A DNA stretch of 64,000 bases from Nocardioides sp. Root682 (GCF_001427795.1 NZ_LMHJ01000003.1:975106-1039105); one strand, 5' to 3'. Shown: positions 26,400-36,203, counted from the stretch's first letter. A program made the numbers and translations. The notes: a model not told the origin generated them from the sequence alone.

Positions 26400-29300
26400 A
26401 TGAGGAGACGACTGGTGAAGAGCAAGCGCCTCACGGCGGTGGCACTCGTATGTGCGGTGTCACCGGTCGTCGTGCTGCCTGCGCTCGTCTCCGGCGCGCT
26501 CCCGTCGCCCGCGGCGCACGCTGCCGCAGCGGCACTGCCGCCGGAATCACGGGTCGCCTTCACCGACGAGCGCGACCAGGTCTATTCGCGGGACGTCACG
26601 CTCAGCACCTTCACCGGCTCCGTGAGCGGCGACACCGGCACCGTGGAGTCCCTGGGACTCGTGGACGAACCGGAGCTGGGGTACGTCGACCGTCCGGTTC
26701 ACGAGGGCGAGCTGTCGAAGACACCCGGCGAGTCCGGCCTTGCCTGGGTGAGCACGAAGGACACGCCCGAGGGCGAGGTCTACCACGAGGACTCCGACGG
26801 CGGCATCACGCGCGTCACCTGCGACAACGACGACCTGGAGACCCATCCCGTGCCGGGCACGGACGGGGACAGCCAGGTCTTCTTCGCCTCCGACGCCGAC
26901 GGTGACTGGGACATCTATGCGGCCATCCGGTCCGATGACGGCGACTGCAACTGGACCATCACGAACCTGACCCCGGATTCCCCTGGCGACGACCTCTGGC
27001 CGAGCCCGTTCGTCACGGAGGACTTCGACGGCGGCGGCACGTTCGGGATCGTCTACAGCACCGCGGAGGAGGGGCGCCTCCCCGACCTGGCGCTGATCAG
27101 CTTCCAGTTCACCGCCAGCGATCCTCAGTGGGACGGGGACCCCGGGGCCTTCGACGCGCCCGTCCAGCTCACCCCCACCCCCGGTTACGCCGAGACCCAG
27201 CCGGCCGTGGCCCCTGACCTCCCGGACGCAGGGCTCACTGTGGCCTACACCTCGAACGAGGACACGCCCGAAGGATCAATTCGCCTGCTCGAGGTGTTCA
27301 ACCCCTCCGCCAACTGGGACCCCTGGACTGACGAGGAGGAGCCTCCGGCGTCCAGTGAGGCGGCCTGGGTCGAGAACTTCGGGGAGATCTACCCCTACCT
27401 CGCGTACACGCGCCGCGAGGAGGATCCCTACGGCGACATCGCCACCGCCCGGTACGACCCGGCCGACAGCGGGAACCCCGAACCCCACTTCTTCCGCAAC
27501 AACCCGGTCTTCACCACGCCCGGCGTCGCCGAGACCCACCCCGTCTGGCTCGATGGCTTCACCGGCGGATCCACGAGCGACACCTCCGGCGAGATCGCTT
27601 ACACCGCGCGTGCCCTGCACACGAACATCGACCCCACGGACAGTCGGGTGCTGGATGCCGACATCTCCGATGTCCGGGTCGATGGCACTGAACGCACGCG
27701 TGTGGTCGACGAGATCATCGACGACGAGATCCGGGTGGACGAGGCAGGCCCGGACTACTCACCCGACGGCGGCAGGATTGCCTTCAGCCGCCAGGTCGGG
27801 GTGAGCGATTCGATCACGCCGCTGGAGCGGGAGATCTGGACTGCTGACACGGACGGCGCCAACGCCGAGTCCCTGGCCACGAGCACCGGGCACACCGCGC
27901 TGGACCGGGATCGTGATCCTGTCTGGTCGCCGGACGGAACCCGGATCGCGTTCGTGCGGGAGAGGCGGGCGGCGTCCACGGCGTCCACGGCCACGTCCAC
28001 CGTCTACGTCGTCGACCTCGCCGCCCAGACCACGATCATGGTGACTCCGCCACTGGACTTCGACGCGGAGGACCCCGAGCTGGACCACCGCACCTGGGAG
28101 GACTCGGACCCCGACTGGTCGCCCGACGGCACCCAGTTGATCCTCCGGCGGACGACCCAGTCGTGCTGCAACCCTGATCCCGGTCCGTTCCTCAACCGCC
28201 CGGCGCCCGGCTGGACCCAGGGCGCAGACCGGCTGCCAGCACGTGGCGAGACCCTCCCGATCAACGACGACAGCCTGTGGGTCGTACCGGTCGAGACAGC
28301 CGCCATCGGCGTCCGGGTGAGGACCTGCCCGGAGTTCTGCGACTACATCATCGGACGCCACCCCGCCTGGGCTCCGGACGGTTCCGCGATCGTCTTCGTC
28401 AACTCAGGCGCCCTCGTCCTGGGCACGATCCAGGAGAACAGCGACGACGACTTCCTCGTCGAGACCGAGGGCATCACTCGTCCCTTCTGGGACGGCAACA
28501 CCACCGAGAGCCAGGCGACCCTGGCCTGGGCCGACGAACCCGCCTGGGCCCCGGACAGCAGCGAGATCTCCTTCAGCGGACAACCGATGGGTCAACCCGA
28601 CCAACGCGGGATCTACCGGATCCTGCCGGACGCGACCGGCCTGGCCGTGATCACCGACGAGAGGGGTCCCGAGACCGAACCGACGTACCAACCGACGCCC
28701 CGCGCCGACGTCGCGGTGACGGCAGTGGTGACCGGATCGCCGGCCAGCGTCGGGGGTCCTCTCACTGCCACCTACACGGTGACGAACCTGGGACCCCAGA
28801 CCGCCCTCGGCGTGGTGCTGACGACCACCCTGACGGCTGGCGCCACGATCATCTCCGCGACCACGACCAGCGGTCCGCCGGTCACCTGTGCGGCGGACGG
28901 CACGGGGTGCACGATCCCGTCGCTGCCCATGGGTGAGCCGGTCACGTACGTGGTGACGTTCAGCCATCCGGTGCCGGTGGCTGCGGGTACGGCCACGGCC
29001 ATCGTGACGACGTCGACCGTCGATCCGGCCGAGGGCAACAACACGGCGACGGCGACGTACCAGGTGATGCTGGTCGCGCCCCCGAAGGCCGACCTGGCCG
29101 TCTTCCTCGGTCTGGACAGTCCGACGGGGTACGTCGGAGGGCACCGAATTGTCCGGGTCCGCGTCCGCAACCTCGGTCCGCAGGCCGCCCAGGCTGTGCA
29201 GCTCACGGCCACCTGGCCCGATGGCGTGGTCGCCGCGATCCAGCCGCCTGCCCTGGACCCGCCCCTCCCGCCGCTCCAGGTGACTCCGGCCTGCCTGCCC

Positions 29301-29786
29301 GGGGGACTGGTGTGCAACCTCGGCAACATCCCTCCGGGCACGGACGTGCTGTTCGCGGTGGCGCTGACCACTGCGACCGAGGGCGACTTCACGCTCGCTG
29401 CCAAGGTGAGCGCCACGACGATCGATCCGGCGCTCCCGAACAACCAGGACACGATCGAGCTCCCCGTCCTGCAGCCAGCCATCCGGCTGGTGCCGGCCGT
29501 GGCCCGGCCCGGTCAGGTCGTCCTTGCGTACGGCGAGAACATGCCGCCCGGCACGGAGGTCGTCCTCAGCTGGGACGAGGGGGAGGGCGTGCCGATCGAT
29601 CCCGGCCCGCTGACGGTCCTGGACGACGGCACCATCCGCCGGTCGCTGCTGATCCTGCGCCGCGAACAGCTGGGCGGGCGCACGATCACCGCGACCAGCA
29701 CGACCGAGGAGTTCACGCCGGTCACGGGCGACATCCTGGTCGTGCTCCGCTCCCTGTCCCCTCCGGATCTGGTCGGACGGGGTTAG
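26400..29786 (+). CDS. Secreted TolB-like beta-propeller protein with two DUF11 repeats, eCIS-associated
   Basis: An 1128-residue protein with a signal peptide (LTAVALVCAVSPVVVLPALV, cleavage probably near AHA at ~40). At least five PD40/WD-like propeller motifs follow, such as YSPDGGRIAF, WSPDGTRIAF, WSPDGTQLIL, APDGSAIVF and APDSSEISF. Two DUF11 domains begin near residues 765 (ADVAVTAVVTGSPASVGG) and 895 (ADLAVFLGLDSPTGYVGG), and an IPT-like domain ends the protein. It stops three bases before the cap-protein gene, so it heads the eCIS operon although its product should be exported. It may be an envelope partner of the particle; function unknown. Confidence 0.82.
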   Translation: MRRRLVKSKRLTAVALVCAVSPVVVLPALVSGALPSPAAHAAAAALPPESRVAFTDERDQVYSRDVTLSTFTGSVSGDTGTVESLGLVDEPELGYVDRPVHEGELSKTPGESGLAWVSTKDTPEGEVYHEDSDGGITRVTCDNDDLETHPVPGTDGDSQVFFASDADGDWDIYAAIRSDDGDCNWTITNLTPDSPGDDLWPSPFVTEDFDGGGTFGIVYSTAEEGRLPDLALISFQFTASDPQWDGDPGAFDAPVQLTPTPGYAETQPAVAPDLPDAGLTVAYTSNEDTPEGSIRLLEVFNPSANWDPWTDEEEPPASSEAAWVENFGEIYPYLAYTRREEDPYGDIATARYDPADSGNPEPHFFRNNPVFTTPGVAETHPVWLDGFTGGSTSDTSGEIAYTARALHTNIDPTDSRVLDADISDVRVDGTERTRVVDEIIDDEIRVDEAGPDYSPDGGRIAFSRQVGVSDSITPLEREIWTADTDGANAESLATSTGHTALDRDRDPVWSPDGTRIAFVRERRAASTASTATSTVYVVDLAAQTTIMVTPPLDFDAEDPELDHRTWEDSDPDWSPDGTQLILRRTTQSCCNPDPGPFLNRPAPGWTQGADRLPARGETLPINDDSLWVVPVETAAIGVRVRTCPEFCDYIIGRHPAWAPDGSAIVFVNSGALVLGTIQENSDDDFLVETEGITRPFWDGNTTESQATLAWADEPAWAPDSSEISFSGQPMGQPDQRGIYRILPDATGLAVITDERGPETEPTYQPTPRADVAVTAVVTGSPASVGGPLTATYTVTNLGPQTALGVVLTTTLTAGATIISATTTSGPPVTCAADGTGCTIPSLPMGEPVTYVVTFSHPVPVAAGTATAIVTTSTVDPAEGNNTATATYQVMLVAPPKADLAVFLGLDSPTGYVGGHRIVRVRVRNLGPQAAQAVQLTATWPDGVVAAIQPPALDPPLPPLQVTPACLPGGLVCNLGNIPPGTDVLFAVALTTATEGDFTLAAKVSATTIDPALPNNQDTIELPVLQPAIRLVPAVARPGQVVLAYGENMPPGTEVVLSWDEGEGVPIDPGPLTVLDDGTIRRSLLILRREQLGGRTITATSTTEEFTPVTGDILVVLRSLSPPDLVGRG

Positions 29787-29789
29787 GCC

Positions 29790-30707
29790 GTGATCTCGCA
29801 GGTCGATGAGGCGCTGCGCGAGATCGTTCGCGCCGATGCGGTCGACGCGGACATCGACGTGGTGTTCGACGCCCCGACCAAGGACTGGGCGGCGCGCCGG
29901 AACGCGCCGACGGTGAATCTCTACCTCTACGACATCCGCGAGGACATGAAGCACCGGGCGGCGGGCTTCCTGGACACGATCGATCCGGAGTCGGGTCAGG
30001 TCGTCGGCCGCGTTCCGGCCCCCCGTTTCTACAAGCTCAGCTACCTCCTCACGGCATGGACCCAGCGTCCCGAGGACGAGCACCGCGTGCTGGACTCGTT
30101 GCTCCGCGCGTTCCTGAAGTACGACGCACTGCCGAAGCACCTCGTGGTGGGACCGCTCGCCGAACCGCGCGAGCCGGTGAAGGTCACCATCGGCCTGCCC
30201 CCGCCGGAGGACCGGGCCTTCGCCGACGTGTGGTCGGCCCTCGGCGGCGAGCTGAAGCCCTCGCTCGACCTCGTGGTCGTGGCCCCGATGTGGACCGGCA
30301 GGACCTTCGAGGCAGGACCACCGGTCGAGGGCGGCATCACCATCGACACCACCGATCTCGTCAACGGTGGCCAGGGCAGGCGTCAGGCTCACGAGCCACC
30401 CACACCGTCGAAGGAGGCCGCGGCCCGGCTCGGACTCGAGCTGGACGAGGACGGCAAGGTCGTCGGTGGCATCGCGTTCGAGGGACGGTCGGCGGCGTAC
30501 CGGAAGGCGGGCAAGGGATCCCTCGTCGCCCACACCCGGTCCGGCGGCGGTGGTGGCGGCGGAGCCGGCGGAGGAGGCGGCGGTGCCGGTGGCGCAGGGG
30601 GCGCGAGTGGTACCGGCAGCGCGAGCGGTCAAGGTGGGGAGGGTGAGGAGGAGCGCGGTCTGATGAACCTCGGCAATCCCCGCGCGCGCAAGCGGAGCAA
30701 AGACTGA
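29790..30707 (+). CDS. eCIS DUF4255 (Pvc16-like) terminal cap protein
   Basis: A 305-residue protein with an N-terminal DUF4255/Pvc16_N domain (ISQVDEALREIVRADAVD, TVNLYLYDIREDMKHR, RFYKLSYLLTAWTQRPEDEH, LDSLLRAFLKYDALP). In related particles this protein caps the sheath-tube end and sets termination. The C-terminal ~60 residues are a Gly-rich low-complexity tail followed by a basic end (NPRARKRSKD). GTG start; its stop overlaps the ATPase start (TGATG). Confidence 0.9.
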   Translation: MISQVDEALREIVRADAVDADIDVVFDAPTKDWAARRNAPTVNLYLYDIREDMKHRAAGFLDTIDPESGQVVGRVPAPRFYKLSYLLTAWTQRPEDEHRVLDSLLRAFLKYDALPKHLVVGPLAEPREPVKVTIGLPPPEDRAFADVWSALGGELKPSLDLVVVAPMWTGRTFEAGPPVEGGITIDTTDLVNGGQGRRQAHEPPTPSKEAAARLGLELDEDGKVVGGIAFEGRSAAYRKAGKGSLVAHTRSGGGGGGGAGGGGGGAGGAGGASGTGSASGQGGEGEEERGLMNLGNPRARKRSKD

Positions 30708-32755
30708 TGGCACGCAGCAGCCTCGCCCACGTGCTGGGCCGTCTCGCCGTGATCGAAGAGCGGATCCGGGCGCTCGTCGAGGCCCGTCGAGGCGTCGACC
30801 CGAATCCCGATGACCCGTTCCGCGGGCTCTACCTCGACGACGCCGCTGTCGACCGTTTGCTCGCCGGCCCGCGCCTGCTGGCGGACTGGTCGGTGCTGTC
30901 GAGCGTCACGGAGGTGGAGTCCGCTGCCGACGAGGCCGAGGATGCCGGCGTACCGCTGCGTCTGCGGGACCTGGCTGCGAACTTCGCCCTCGACACCGTT
31001 GACGTCGACCTCCTGCTGATCGGCATCGCGGCGGACGTCGACCCGCGTTTCGAGGGGCTCTTCGGCTACCTGAACGACGACGTCAGTCGGCGCCGCCCGT
31101 CGGTCGCTGTCGCGCTCGAGCTGGCCGGCGTACCGCTCGGCACGCCGGAGGGCTACGCCCACCTGCTGCACGGCCCCCTCGTCACCGGCGGCCTGGTCGA
31201 GCTCGACGAACCGGGTCGTCCGTTCGGCGGGAGGTCGGTCGGAGTGCCCGATCGTGTGGTGTCCCACCTGCTGGGCGGCGACGCGATCGACGTGGCGCTC
31301 GCGCCGGTGGTGATCGAGGTGCCCGACGTTCCGTGGGGCGACCCGTCCCCACTCGCCCGGGCGATCGAGAAGGCTGTGCCCCTCATCTACCTGCGGGAAC
31401 CCGAGACCGGCTCGGGTCGAGTGCTCGCCGCGGAAGCGCTGCGGCTCACGGGACACCGCGCGATCCACCTGGACCTCACCCGGCTTCTGCGCCAGCCCGA
31501 TCCTGATCGCCTTGCCAGGATCGCGGCGCGAGAAGCCCGCCTGTCCGGCGCGGGGATCGTCGCGGGTCCGGTGACGGTGCTCGAGGAGCGTCCGGTCCTC
31601 GCGACCCACCTGCTCGCCGAACCGCGCCCGTTGATCATGGTCGGCGCGCGGGTGTGGGACCCCGAGTGGTCGGTGCAGTCGGTGCTCCAGCTGGCCGTTC
31701 CGGACAGTACGACGTCCGAGCGCCGCGAGCTGTGGCGCTTCGCGCTGGCCGGTGCGGGCGCCGGTGCCGACGTCCTCGCGGCCGCCGACCAGTTCCGGCT
31801 CCGTCCCGAGGACGTCCTGCGTGCCGCGAAGTCCGCCCAGCTGCAGGCGTCGGTCGCGGGGGGAGCGATCGGACCCCATCACATCGTGCTGGGTGCCCGG
31901 GCGGAGAACGGATCGGCCCTGGACCGGCTGGCCCGGCGGGTGGAGCCTGCTGTCTCGTGGGCGGATCTCGTCGTACCCCCGACCGTGCTGACGGCCCTCC
32001 AGGAGGTGGCGCTTCGCTCGAGGCACCGGGAGAAGGTCCTGGTGGAGTGGCGGATGCGGCCCGGGGGAGGGCGTGGCATCGGTGTCGCTGCCCTGTTCGC
32101 GGGCGACTCCGGCACCGGCAAGACGATGTCCGCCGAGGTGATCGCACACGACCTGGGCCTCGAGCTCTATGTCGTCGACCTGGCCACCGTCGTGGACAAG
32201 TACATCGGTGAGACCGAGAAGAACCTCGAACGCATCTTCACGGCCGCGGCCGGCGTGAACGCCGTGCTCCTCTTCGACGAGGCCGACGCCGTCTTCGGCA
32301 AGCGGTCCGAGGTCCAGTCGTCCCACGACCGCTACGCCAACGTGGAGAGCGCCTACCTGCTGCAGCGGATGGAGTCCTTCGACGGCCTGATCATCCTGGC
32401 GACCAACCTGCGCGCGAACATCGATGACGCGTTCACCCGACGTCTGGACGTGGTCGTCGAGTTCCCGGTGCCCGACGAGGGCGGCCGGCGATCCCTGTGG
32501 GACAGCTGCCTGGGCCGCACCATCCGTCGGGAGCCGGACGTCGACATCGGCTTCCTGGCCAAGTCCTTCGAGCTCGCCGGCGGGTCGATCCGTTCCTCTG
32601 CCGTCACCGCGGCCTACCTCGCTGCTGCAGACACCGGCGTGATCGGGATGAAGCACCTGGTGACGGCCGTCCACCGCGAGTACCGCAAGCTCGGCCGGCT
32701 CTGTCTCGAGTCGGAATTCGGCGTCTACTGGCAGGTCCTCCGCGACAACGCCTGA
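30707..32755 (+). CDS. eCIS AAA+ ATPase (Pvc15-like)
   Basis: A 682-residue protein. The N-terminal ~420 residues are helical with a degenerate ATPase-like region, and the C-terminal part is a full AAA+ module: Walker A GDSGTGKT at 466-473, Walker B VLLFDEADAVFG with Asp524-Glu525, and an arginine-finger region FTRRLDVVVEFPVPDEGGRR. Family members (Afp15/Pvc15, Cis15) are required for assembly or cargo handling and are a hallmark separating eCIS from phage tails and T6SS. Confidence 0.93.
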   Translation: MARSSLAHVLGRLAVIEERIRALVEARRGVDPNPDDPFRGLYLDDAAVDRLLAGPRLLADWSVLSSVTEVESAADEAEDAGVPLRLRDLAANFALDTVDVDLLLIGIAADVDPRFEGLFGYLNDDVSRRRPSVAVALELAGVPLGTPEGYAHLLHGPLVTGGLVELDEPGRPFGGRSVGVPDRVVSHLLGGDAIDVALAPVVIEVPDVPWGDPSPLARAIEKAVPLIYLREPETGSGRVLAAEALRLTGHRAIHLDLTRLLRQPDPDRLARIAAREARLSGAGIVAGPVTVLEERPVLATHLLAEPRPLIMVGARVWDPEWSVQSVLQLAVPDSTTSERRELWRFALAGAGAGADVLAAADQFRLRPEDVLRAAKSAQLQASVAGGAIGPHHIVLGARAENGSALDRLARRVEPAVSWADLVVPPTVLTALQEVALRSRHREKVLVEWRMRPGGGRGIGVAALFAGDSGTGKTMSAEVIAHDLGLELYVVDLATVVDKYIGETEKNLERIFTAAAGVNAVLLFDEADAVFGKRSEVQSSHDRYANVESAYLLQRMESFDGLIILATNLRANIDDAFTRRLDVVVEFPVPDEGGRRSLWDSCLGRTIRREPDVDIGFLAKSFELAGGSIRSSAVTAAYLAAADTGVIGMKHLVTAVHREYRKLGRLCLESEFGVYWQVLRDNA

Positions 32756-32865
32756 CGTGGTGCCCGAACGGGCAGCAGCGTCTGCCCCGGGGGATCGCGG
32801 TCAGGTACTTGGCGAGAGGGTCTCAGCGGGAGCAACGTGGGTACCAGTCCGACCTGGAGGCAGCC

Positions 32866-33615
32866 ATGCACCTGCACGACCACGAACACGCTGAGGATCA
32901 GGCGGCCGAGGCCGCACGCGCCAAGGTCGAGGGTCCCGACACCCTGACCATGAAGGCCGCCATGGCCGGTCGCCAGGACGTCATGGGCCGCAGCGGCGTG
33001 ATCGGTCTGCAGCGTGCCGCCGGCAACGCCGCGACCGCGCAGCTGATGGAGGACGAGGGCCCCTCCGTGCACGACGTCGTGTCCGGCAGTGGCAACGAGC
33101 TCGACACCGGCGTCCGCAAGGACATGGAGTCCCGGATGGGGCACGACTTCAGTGATGTCCGCGTCCACACGGGCGACAGCGCCGACGCGTCCGCGAAGTC
33201 GGTGAGTGCGCATGCCTACACCGTCGGCTCGAACATCGTCTTCCAGCGCGGGGCCTACGACCCGGAGTCCTCCGCCGGAAAGACCATGCTTGCCCACGAG
33301 CTCACGCACGTGGTGCAGCAGCGCAACGGACCGGTCGACGGAACCCCCGTCGGCGGCGGTGTCTCGGTCAGCGACCCGTCGGACAGGTTCGAGCGGGAAG
33401 CGTCCTCCAACGCAGAAGCGGTGATGGCCCAGCCCGTCCAGCGCCATGCCGAGGACGAGGACGTGCAGACCGCCCACGATTCAAGCCTCGGCCCCGTGGT
33501 GCAGCGCGAAGAGGAGGGCGAGGAGGAGGAGTCCGTCCAGGGCTCCCACGATTCCAGCCTCGGGTCGGTCGTGCAGCGCGAAGAAGAGGGCGAAGAAGAG
33601 GAAATGACCTCTTGA
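32866..33615 (+). CDS. DUF4157 (eCIS core domain) protein with HExxH motif
   Basis: A 249-residue protein. Near the N-terminus IGLQRAAGNAATAQLM matches a motif seen in many eCIS-linked proteins. The DUF4157 domain covers ~75-160 (GVRKDMESRMGHDFSDVRVH, SVSAHAYTVGSNIVF) and ends with the zinc-site motif HELTH at 144-148. The tail carries PVQRHAEDED and two 24-residue repeats, each with VVQREEEGEEEE. DUF4157 proteins are putative metallopeptidases that mark eCIS effectors or loading factors. The ATG at 32866 follows cctggagg. Its place between the ATPase and the sheath suggests a conserved structural or loading role. Confidence 0.9.
   Translation: MHLHDHEHAEDQAAEAARAKVEGPDTLTMKAAMAGRQDVMGRSGVIGLQRAAGNAATAQLMEDEGPSVHDVVSGSGNELDTGVRKDMESRMGHDFSDVRVHTGDSADASAKSVSAHAYTVGSNIVFQRGAYDPESSAGKTMLAHELTHVVQQRNGPVDGTPVGGGVSVSDPSDRFEREASSNAEAVMAQPVQRHAEDEDVQTAHDSSLGPVVQREEEGEEEESVQGSHDSSLGSVVQREEEGEEEEMTS
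33473..33609 (+). repeat. Two 72-bp tandem coding repeats in the DUF4157 gene tail
   Basis: Units start at 33473 and 33545 with CCCACGATTC; each encodes HDSSLG-x-VVQREEEGEEEE. The spacer has diverged (PVV versus SVV), so this is an old in-frame duplication. Confidence 0.85.
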
Positions 33616-33740
33616 GCCGCGCCTACCCCCGCACCTGCCTCATCGGGCACGAGACGCTTCCTGACAGGGCGACCTAGGGGACCTGCCGGTGCTGGTCAAT
33701 CAGGGCCACGCTGAGGGCAGTCGATAGCTCAGGAGGCACC

Positions 33741-35297
33741 ATGCCGAACTACCTCTCGCCCGGCGTCTACGTCGAGGAGATGCCGGCGGGGACACGGCCG
33801 ATCGAAGGTGTGGGGACCTCGGTCGCCGCATTCGTCGGTCTGGCTGCCAAGGGACCGGTCAATGAACCGACCCTGGTGTCCAATTGGTCGCAGTTCTCGG
33901 AGAACTTCGGAGATTTCGTCGAGAACTCCTACCTCGCCCATTCCGTGTACGGCTGGTTCCTCAACGGCGGAGGCAACTGCTTCGTCGTACGGATCGCGCC
34001 GAACAGCGGTCGCAAGGGCGGACCCAGCACACCGAAGGCCATTGCGGCCCCCAAGCAGGCCGCCCTCGGCGGCTACAACGTCACCTCCATCGCCAAGGGC
34101 GGGCAGGCCGACAAGTCGATCGAGCTGTCGGTCGAGCCGGCGAGTGGCGACAAGACTGCCGAGGGTGAGTTCAAGCTCGTCGTGAAGGTGGACGGAAAGC
34201 CCACCGAGACCTACGACAACGTGACCCACATGGCGTCGGACAACAACGTGGCCACGAAGGTCAACCTGTCGTCGAAGGTCATCAACTTCGAGGAGGCTTC
34301 CCAGGGCAGCGGGTTGCGCCCGATCAACCAGGGGAGTGTCGAGCTGGTCGAGCCCCAGACCGCACCGGTGCCACCGACGACCGAGAACCTCGGCGCCGGC
34401 GACTACGTCGGCGACGTGGCCCAGCGCACCGGGTTCGGTGGTCTCGAGGCCATCGACGAGGTCACCATGATCGCGGCGCCGGACCTGTCCGCTGCCCTCG
34501 AACAGGGTGCCATCGACCTCGACACCTTCAAGGCCGTGCAGCTGGGCATGATCGCCCACTGCGAGCTGATGGGTGACCGGATCGCGATCCTCGACACCCC
34601 GCCCGGGCTCAACGCCCAGCAGGTGCACCAGTGGCGCATGCACGACGCAGGCTACGACTCGAAGTTCGCGACCATGTACTGGCCGTGGGTCGAGGTCTTC
34701 GACCCTGCTGCCGGGGCCAACACGTTCGTACCGCCGTCGGGTCACATGGCCGGCATCTGGGCGCGCAGCGACAACACCCGGGGCGTGCACAAGGCGCCGG
34801 CCAACGAGGTCGTCCGCGGAGCCCTTCGGCTCCAGACCGCGATCACCAAGGCCGAGCACGACCTGCTCAACCCGGTCGGCATCAACTGCGTCCGCACGTT
34901 CCCGGGCCGCGGTGTCCGGGTGTGGGGAGCGCGGACACTGTCCAGCGAGGCGGAATGGCGGTACCTGAACGTCCGCCGGCTCTTCAACTACCTGGAGGAG
35001 TCGATCCTGATCGGCACCCAGTGGGTCGTCTTCGAACCGAACGACCCCGACCTGTGGGCACGGATCCGACGGACCATCTCCTCGTTCCTGGTCAACGAGT
35101 GGCGCAAGGGTGCCTTGTTCGGCACCACCCCTGACGAGGCGTTCTTCGTCAAGTGCGACGACGAGACCAATCCGTCCGAGGGCATCGACGCCGGTCAGGT
35201 CGTCTGCCAGATCGGCATCGCTCCTGTGAAGCCGGCCGAGTTCGTCATCTTCCAGCTGTCGCAGTTCTCCGGCGGCACCAGCCTCGTAGCAGAGTAG
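33741..35297 (+). CDS. eCIS sheath protein
   Basis: A 518-residue contractile sheath subunit of the phage-tail-sheath family. N-terminal signature: NYLSPGVYVEEMPAGTRPIEGVGTSVAAF in parts, typical of Pvc2/Afp2 and phage sheaths. The C-terminal core domain is conserved: LNPVGINCVRTFPGRGVRVW, RRLFNYLEESI, WVVFEPNDPDLWARIRRTI and the final interlocking strand VVCQIGIAPVKPAEFVIFQL. A good ribosome site (caggagg) precedes the ATG. Only one sheath gene is present, as in other simplified actinobacterial loci. Confidence 0.96.
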   Translation: MPNYLSPGVYVEEMPAGTRPIEGVGTSVAAFVGLAAKGPVNEPTLVSNWSQFSENFGDFVENSYLAHSVYGWFLNGGGNCFVVRIAPNSGRKGGPSTPKAIAAPKQAALGGYNVTSIAKGGQADKSIELSVEPASGDKTAEGEFKLVVKVDGKPTETYDNVTHMASDNNVATKVNLSSKVINFEEASQGSGLRPINQGSVELVEPQTAPVPPTTENLGAGDYVGDVAQRTGFGGLEAIDEVTMIAAPDLSAALEQGAIDLDTFKAVQLGMIAHCELMGDRIAILDTPPGLNAQQVHQWRMHDAGYDSKFATMYWPWVEVFDPAAGANTFVPPSGHMAGIWARSDNTRGVHKAPANEVVRGALRLQTAITKAEHDLLNPVGINCVRTFPGRGVRVWGARTLSSEAEWRYLNVRRLFNYLEESILIGTQWVVFEPNDPDLWARIRRTISSFLVNEWRKGALFGTTPDEAFFVKCDDETNPSEGIDAGQVVCQIGIAPVKPAEFVIFQLSQFSGGTSLVAE

Positions 35298-35310
35298 GTA
35301 GGAACCAGTA

Positions 35311-35757
35311 ATGGCACTTGCAGATGCCCTTGACTCCGCGCCAGCACACTCGTTCAAGGTCACGATCGACGGGATCCAGGTCCCGAAGGTCAACCAGGTC
35401 AGCGGGCTCAAGCAGGAGGTCGACAAGATCGAGCTCAAGCAGCAGACGAGCGACGGCAAGTACGTCGTCCGTCAGCTGATCGGTCGGCCCAAGCCCGGCG
35501 AGTTCACGGTCACTCGTGGTCTCACCGACTCGAAGACGGTCACGGACTGGCTCAAGTCGGTCAGCCAGGGTGACGTCGCCGGATCCCGGAAGACCGCATC
35601 GGTGGTGCTGCTCGACTACATGGGTGCGCCGATCAAGACGTACAGCTTCACGAACTGCTGGGTGCGCACCGTCGAGGTGAACGAGCTCAAGGCAGGTGCC
35701 GCCGAGCAGGCGACGGAGAAGTTCACGGTCTGCTTCGACGAAGTGACGGTGACCTGA
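35311..35757 (+). CDS. eCIS inner tube protein 1
   Basis: A 148-residue protein of the Hcp/phage-tail-tube (T4 gp19-like, Pvc1) family: HSFKVTIDGIQVPKVNQVSG, RQLIGRPKPGEFTVTRGLTD, and FTNCWVRTVEVNELKAGA, ending EKFTVCFDEVTV. It forms the rigid tube inside the sheath. It starts 13 bases after the sheath gene, and its stop overlaps the next start. Confidence 0.95.
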   Translation: MALADALDSAPAHSFKVTIDGIQVPKVNQVSGLKQEVDKIELKQQTSDGKYVVRQLIGRPKPGEFTVTRGLTDSKTVTDWLKSVSQGDVAGSRKTASVVLLDYMGAPIKTYSFTNCWVRTVEVNELKAGAAEQATEKFTVCFDEVTVT

Positions 35758-36203
35758 TGCAGCGGGGTCCCGCGCTCGCCGACGCCTCCCCGGAGATGTC
35801 GACGGACGTGCGCCCCGCGGCCCAGGAGGCACCGTTGCGCACGTCGTTCGACTTCGAGCTGCCCCGTGGTTTCGTCGACGGCAACGGGGTCACCCATCGT
35901 CAGGGGACGATGCGGCTCGCCACGGCACGCGACGAGCTGCTGCCGCTCTACGACGAGCGGGTCCAGGAGAACGCCGCGTTCACCACGGTGGTCCTGCTCG
36001 GCCGCGTGATCACCCGGCTCGGTGGCCTTCCCGTCGTCGACGCCAACGTCGTCGAGAACATGTTCGCCAGCGACGTGGCGTTCCTCCAGGACTTCTACCG
36101 GCGGATCAACGCCGAGGGCCACACCCGCGCTGCGGTCACCTGCCCCGAGTGCAGCCACCGGTTCGCGATCGACCTGTCGGGCGGGCGCCTGGGGGAATCG
36201 TGA
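35757..36203 (+). CDS. eCIS-associated small protein, tail-chaperone-like
   Basis: A 148-residue soluble protein (FDFELPRGFVDGNGVTHRQG ... LPLYDERVQENAAFTTVVLL) resembling phage tail-assembly proteins that sit just after the tube gene. It ends with a CPECSHRF motif, a partial zinc ribbon. It starts with ATG in the tube stop (TGATG) and its TGA overlaps the GTG of the next gene, which lies in the -1 frame. Chaperone or assembly function is inferred from position. Confidence 0.75.
   Translation: MQRGPALADASPEMSTDVRPAAQEAPLRTSFDFELPRGFVDGNGVTHRQGTMRLATARDELLPLYDERVQENAAFTTVVLLGRVITRLGGLPVVDANVVENMFASDVAFLQDFYRRINAEGHTRAAVTCPECSHRFAIDLSGGRLGES

Noticed and set aside
28404-30713. A 769-residue minus-strand frame across the propeller and cap genes
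   Set aside because: Same GC artefact: it spans two well-supported genes and has no recognisable domain.
36149-36203. Canonical -1 frameshift slippery site between the two small tail genes
   Set aside because: The G run does not give good re-pairing in both sites (GGG GAA to GGG GGA), so coupling by GTGA overlap is the simpler reading; kept only as a low-interest finding.
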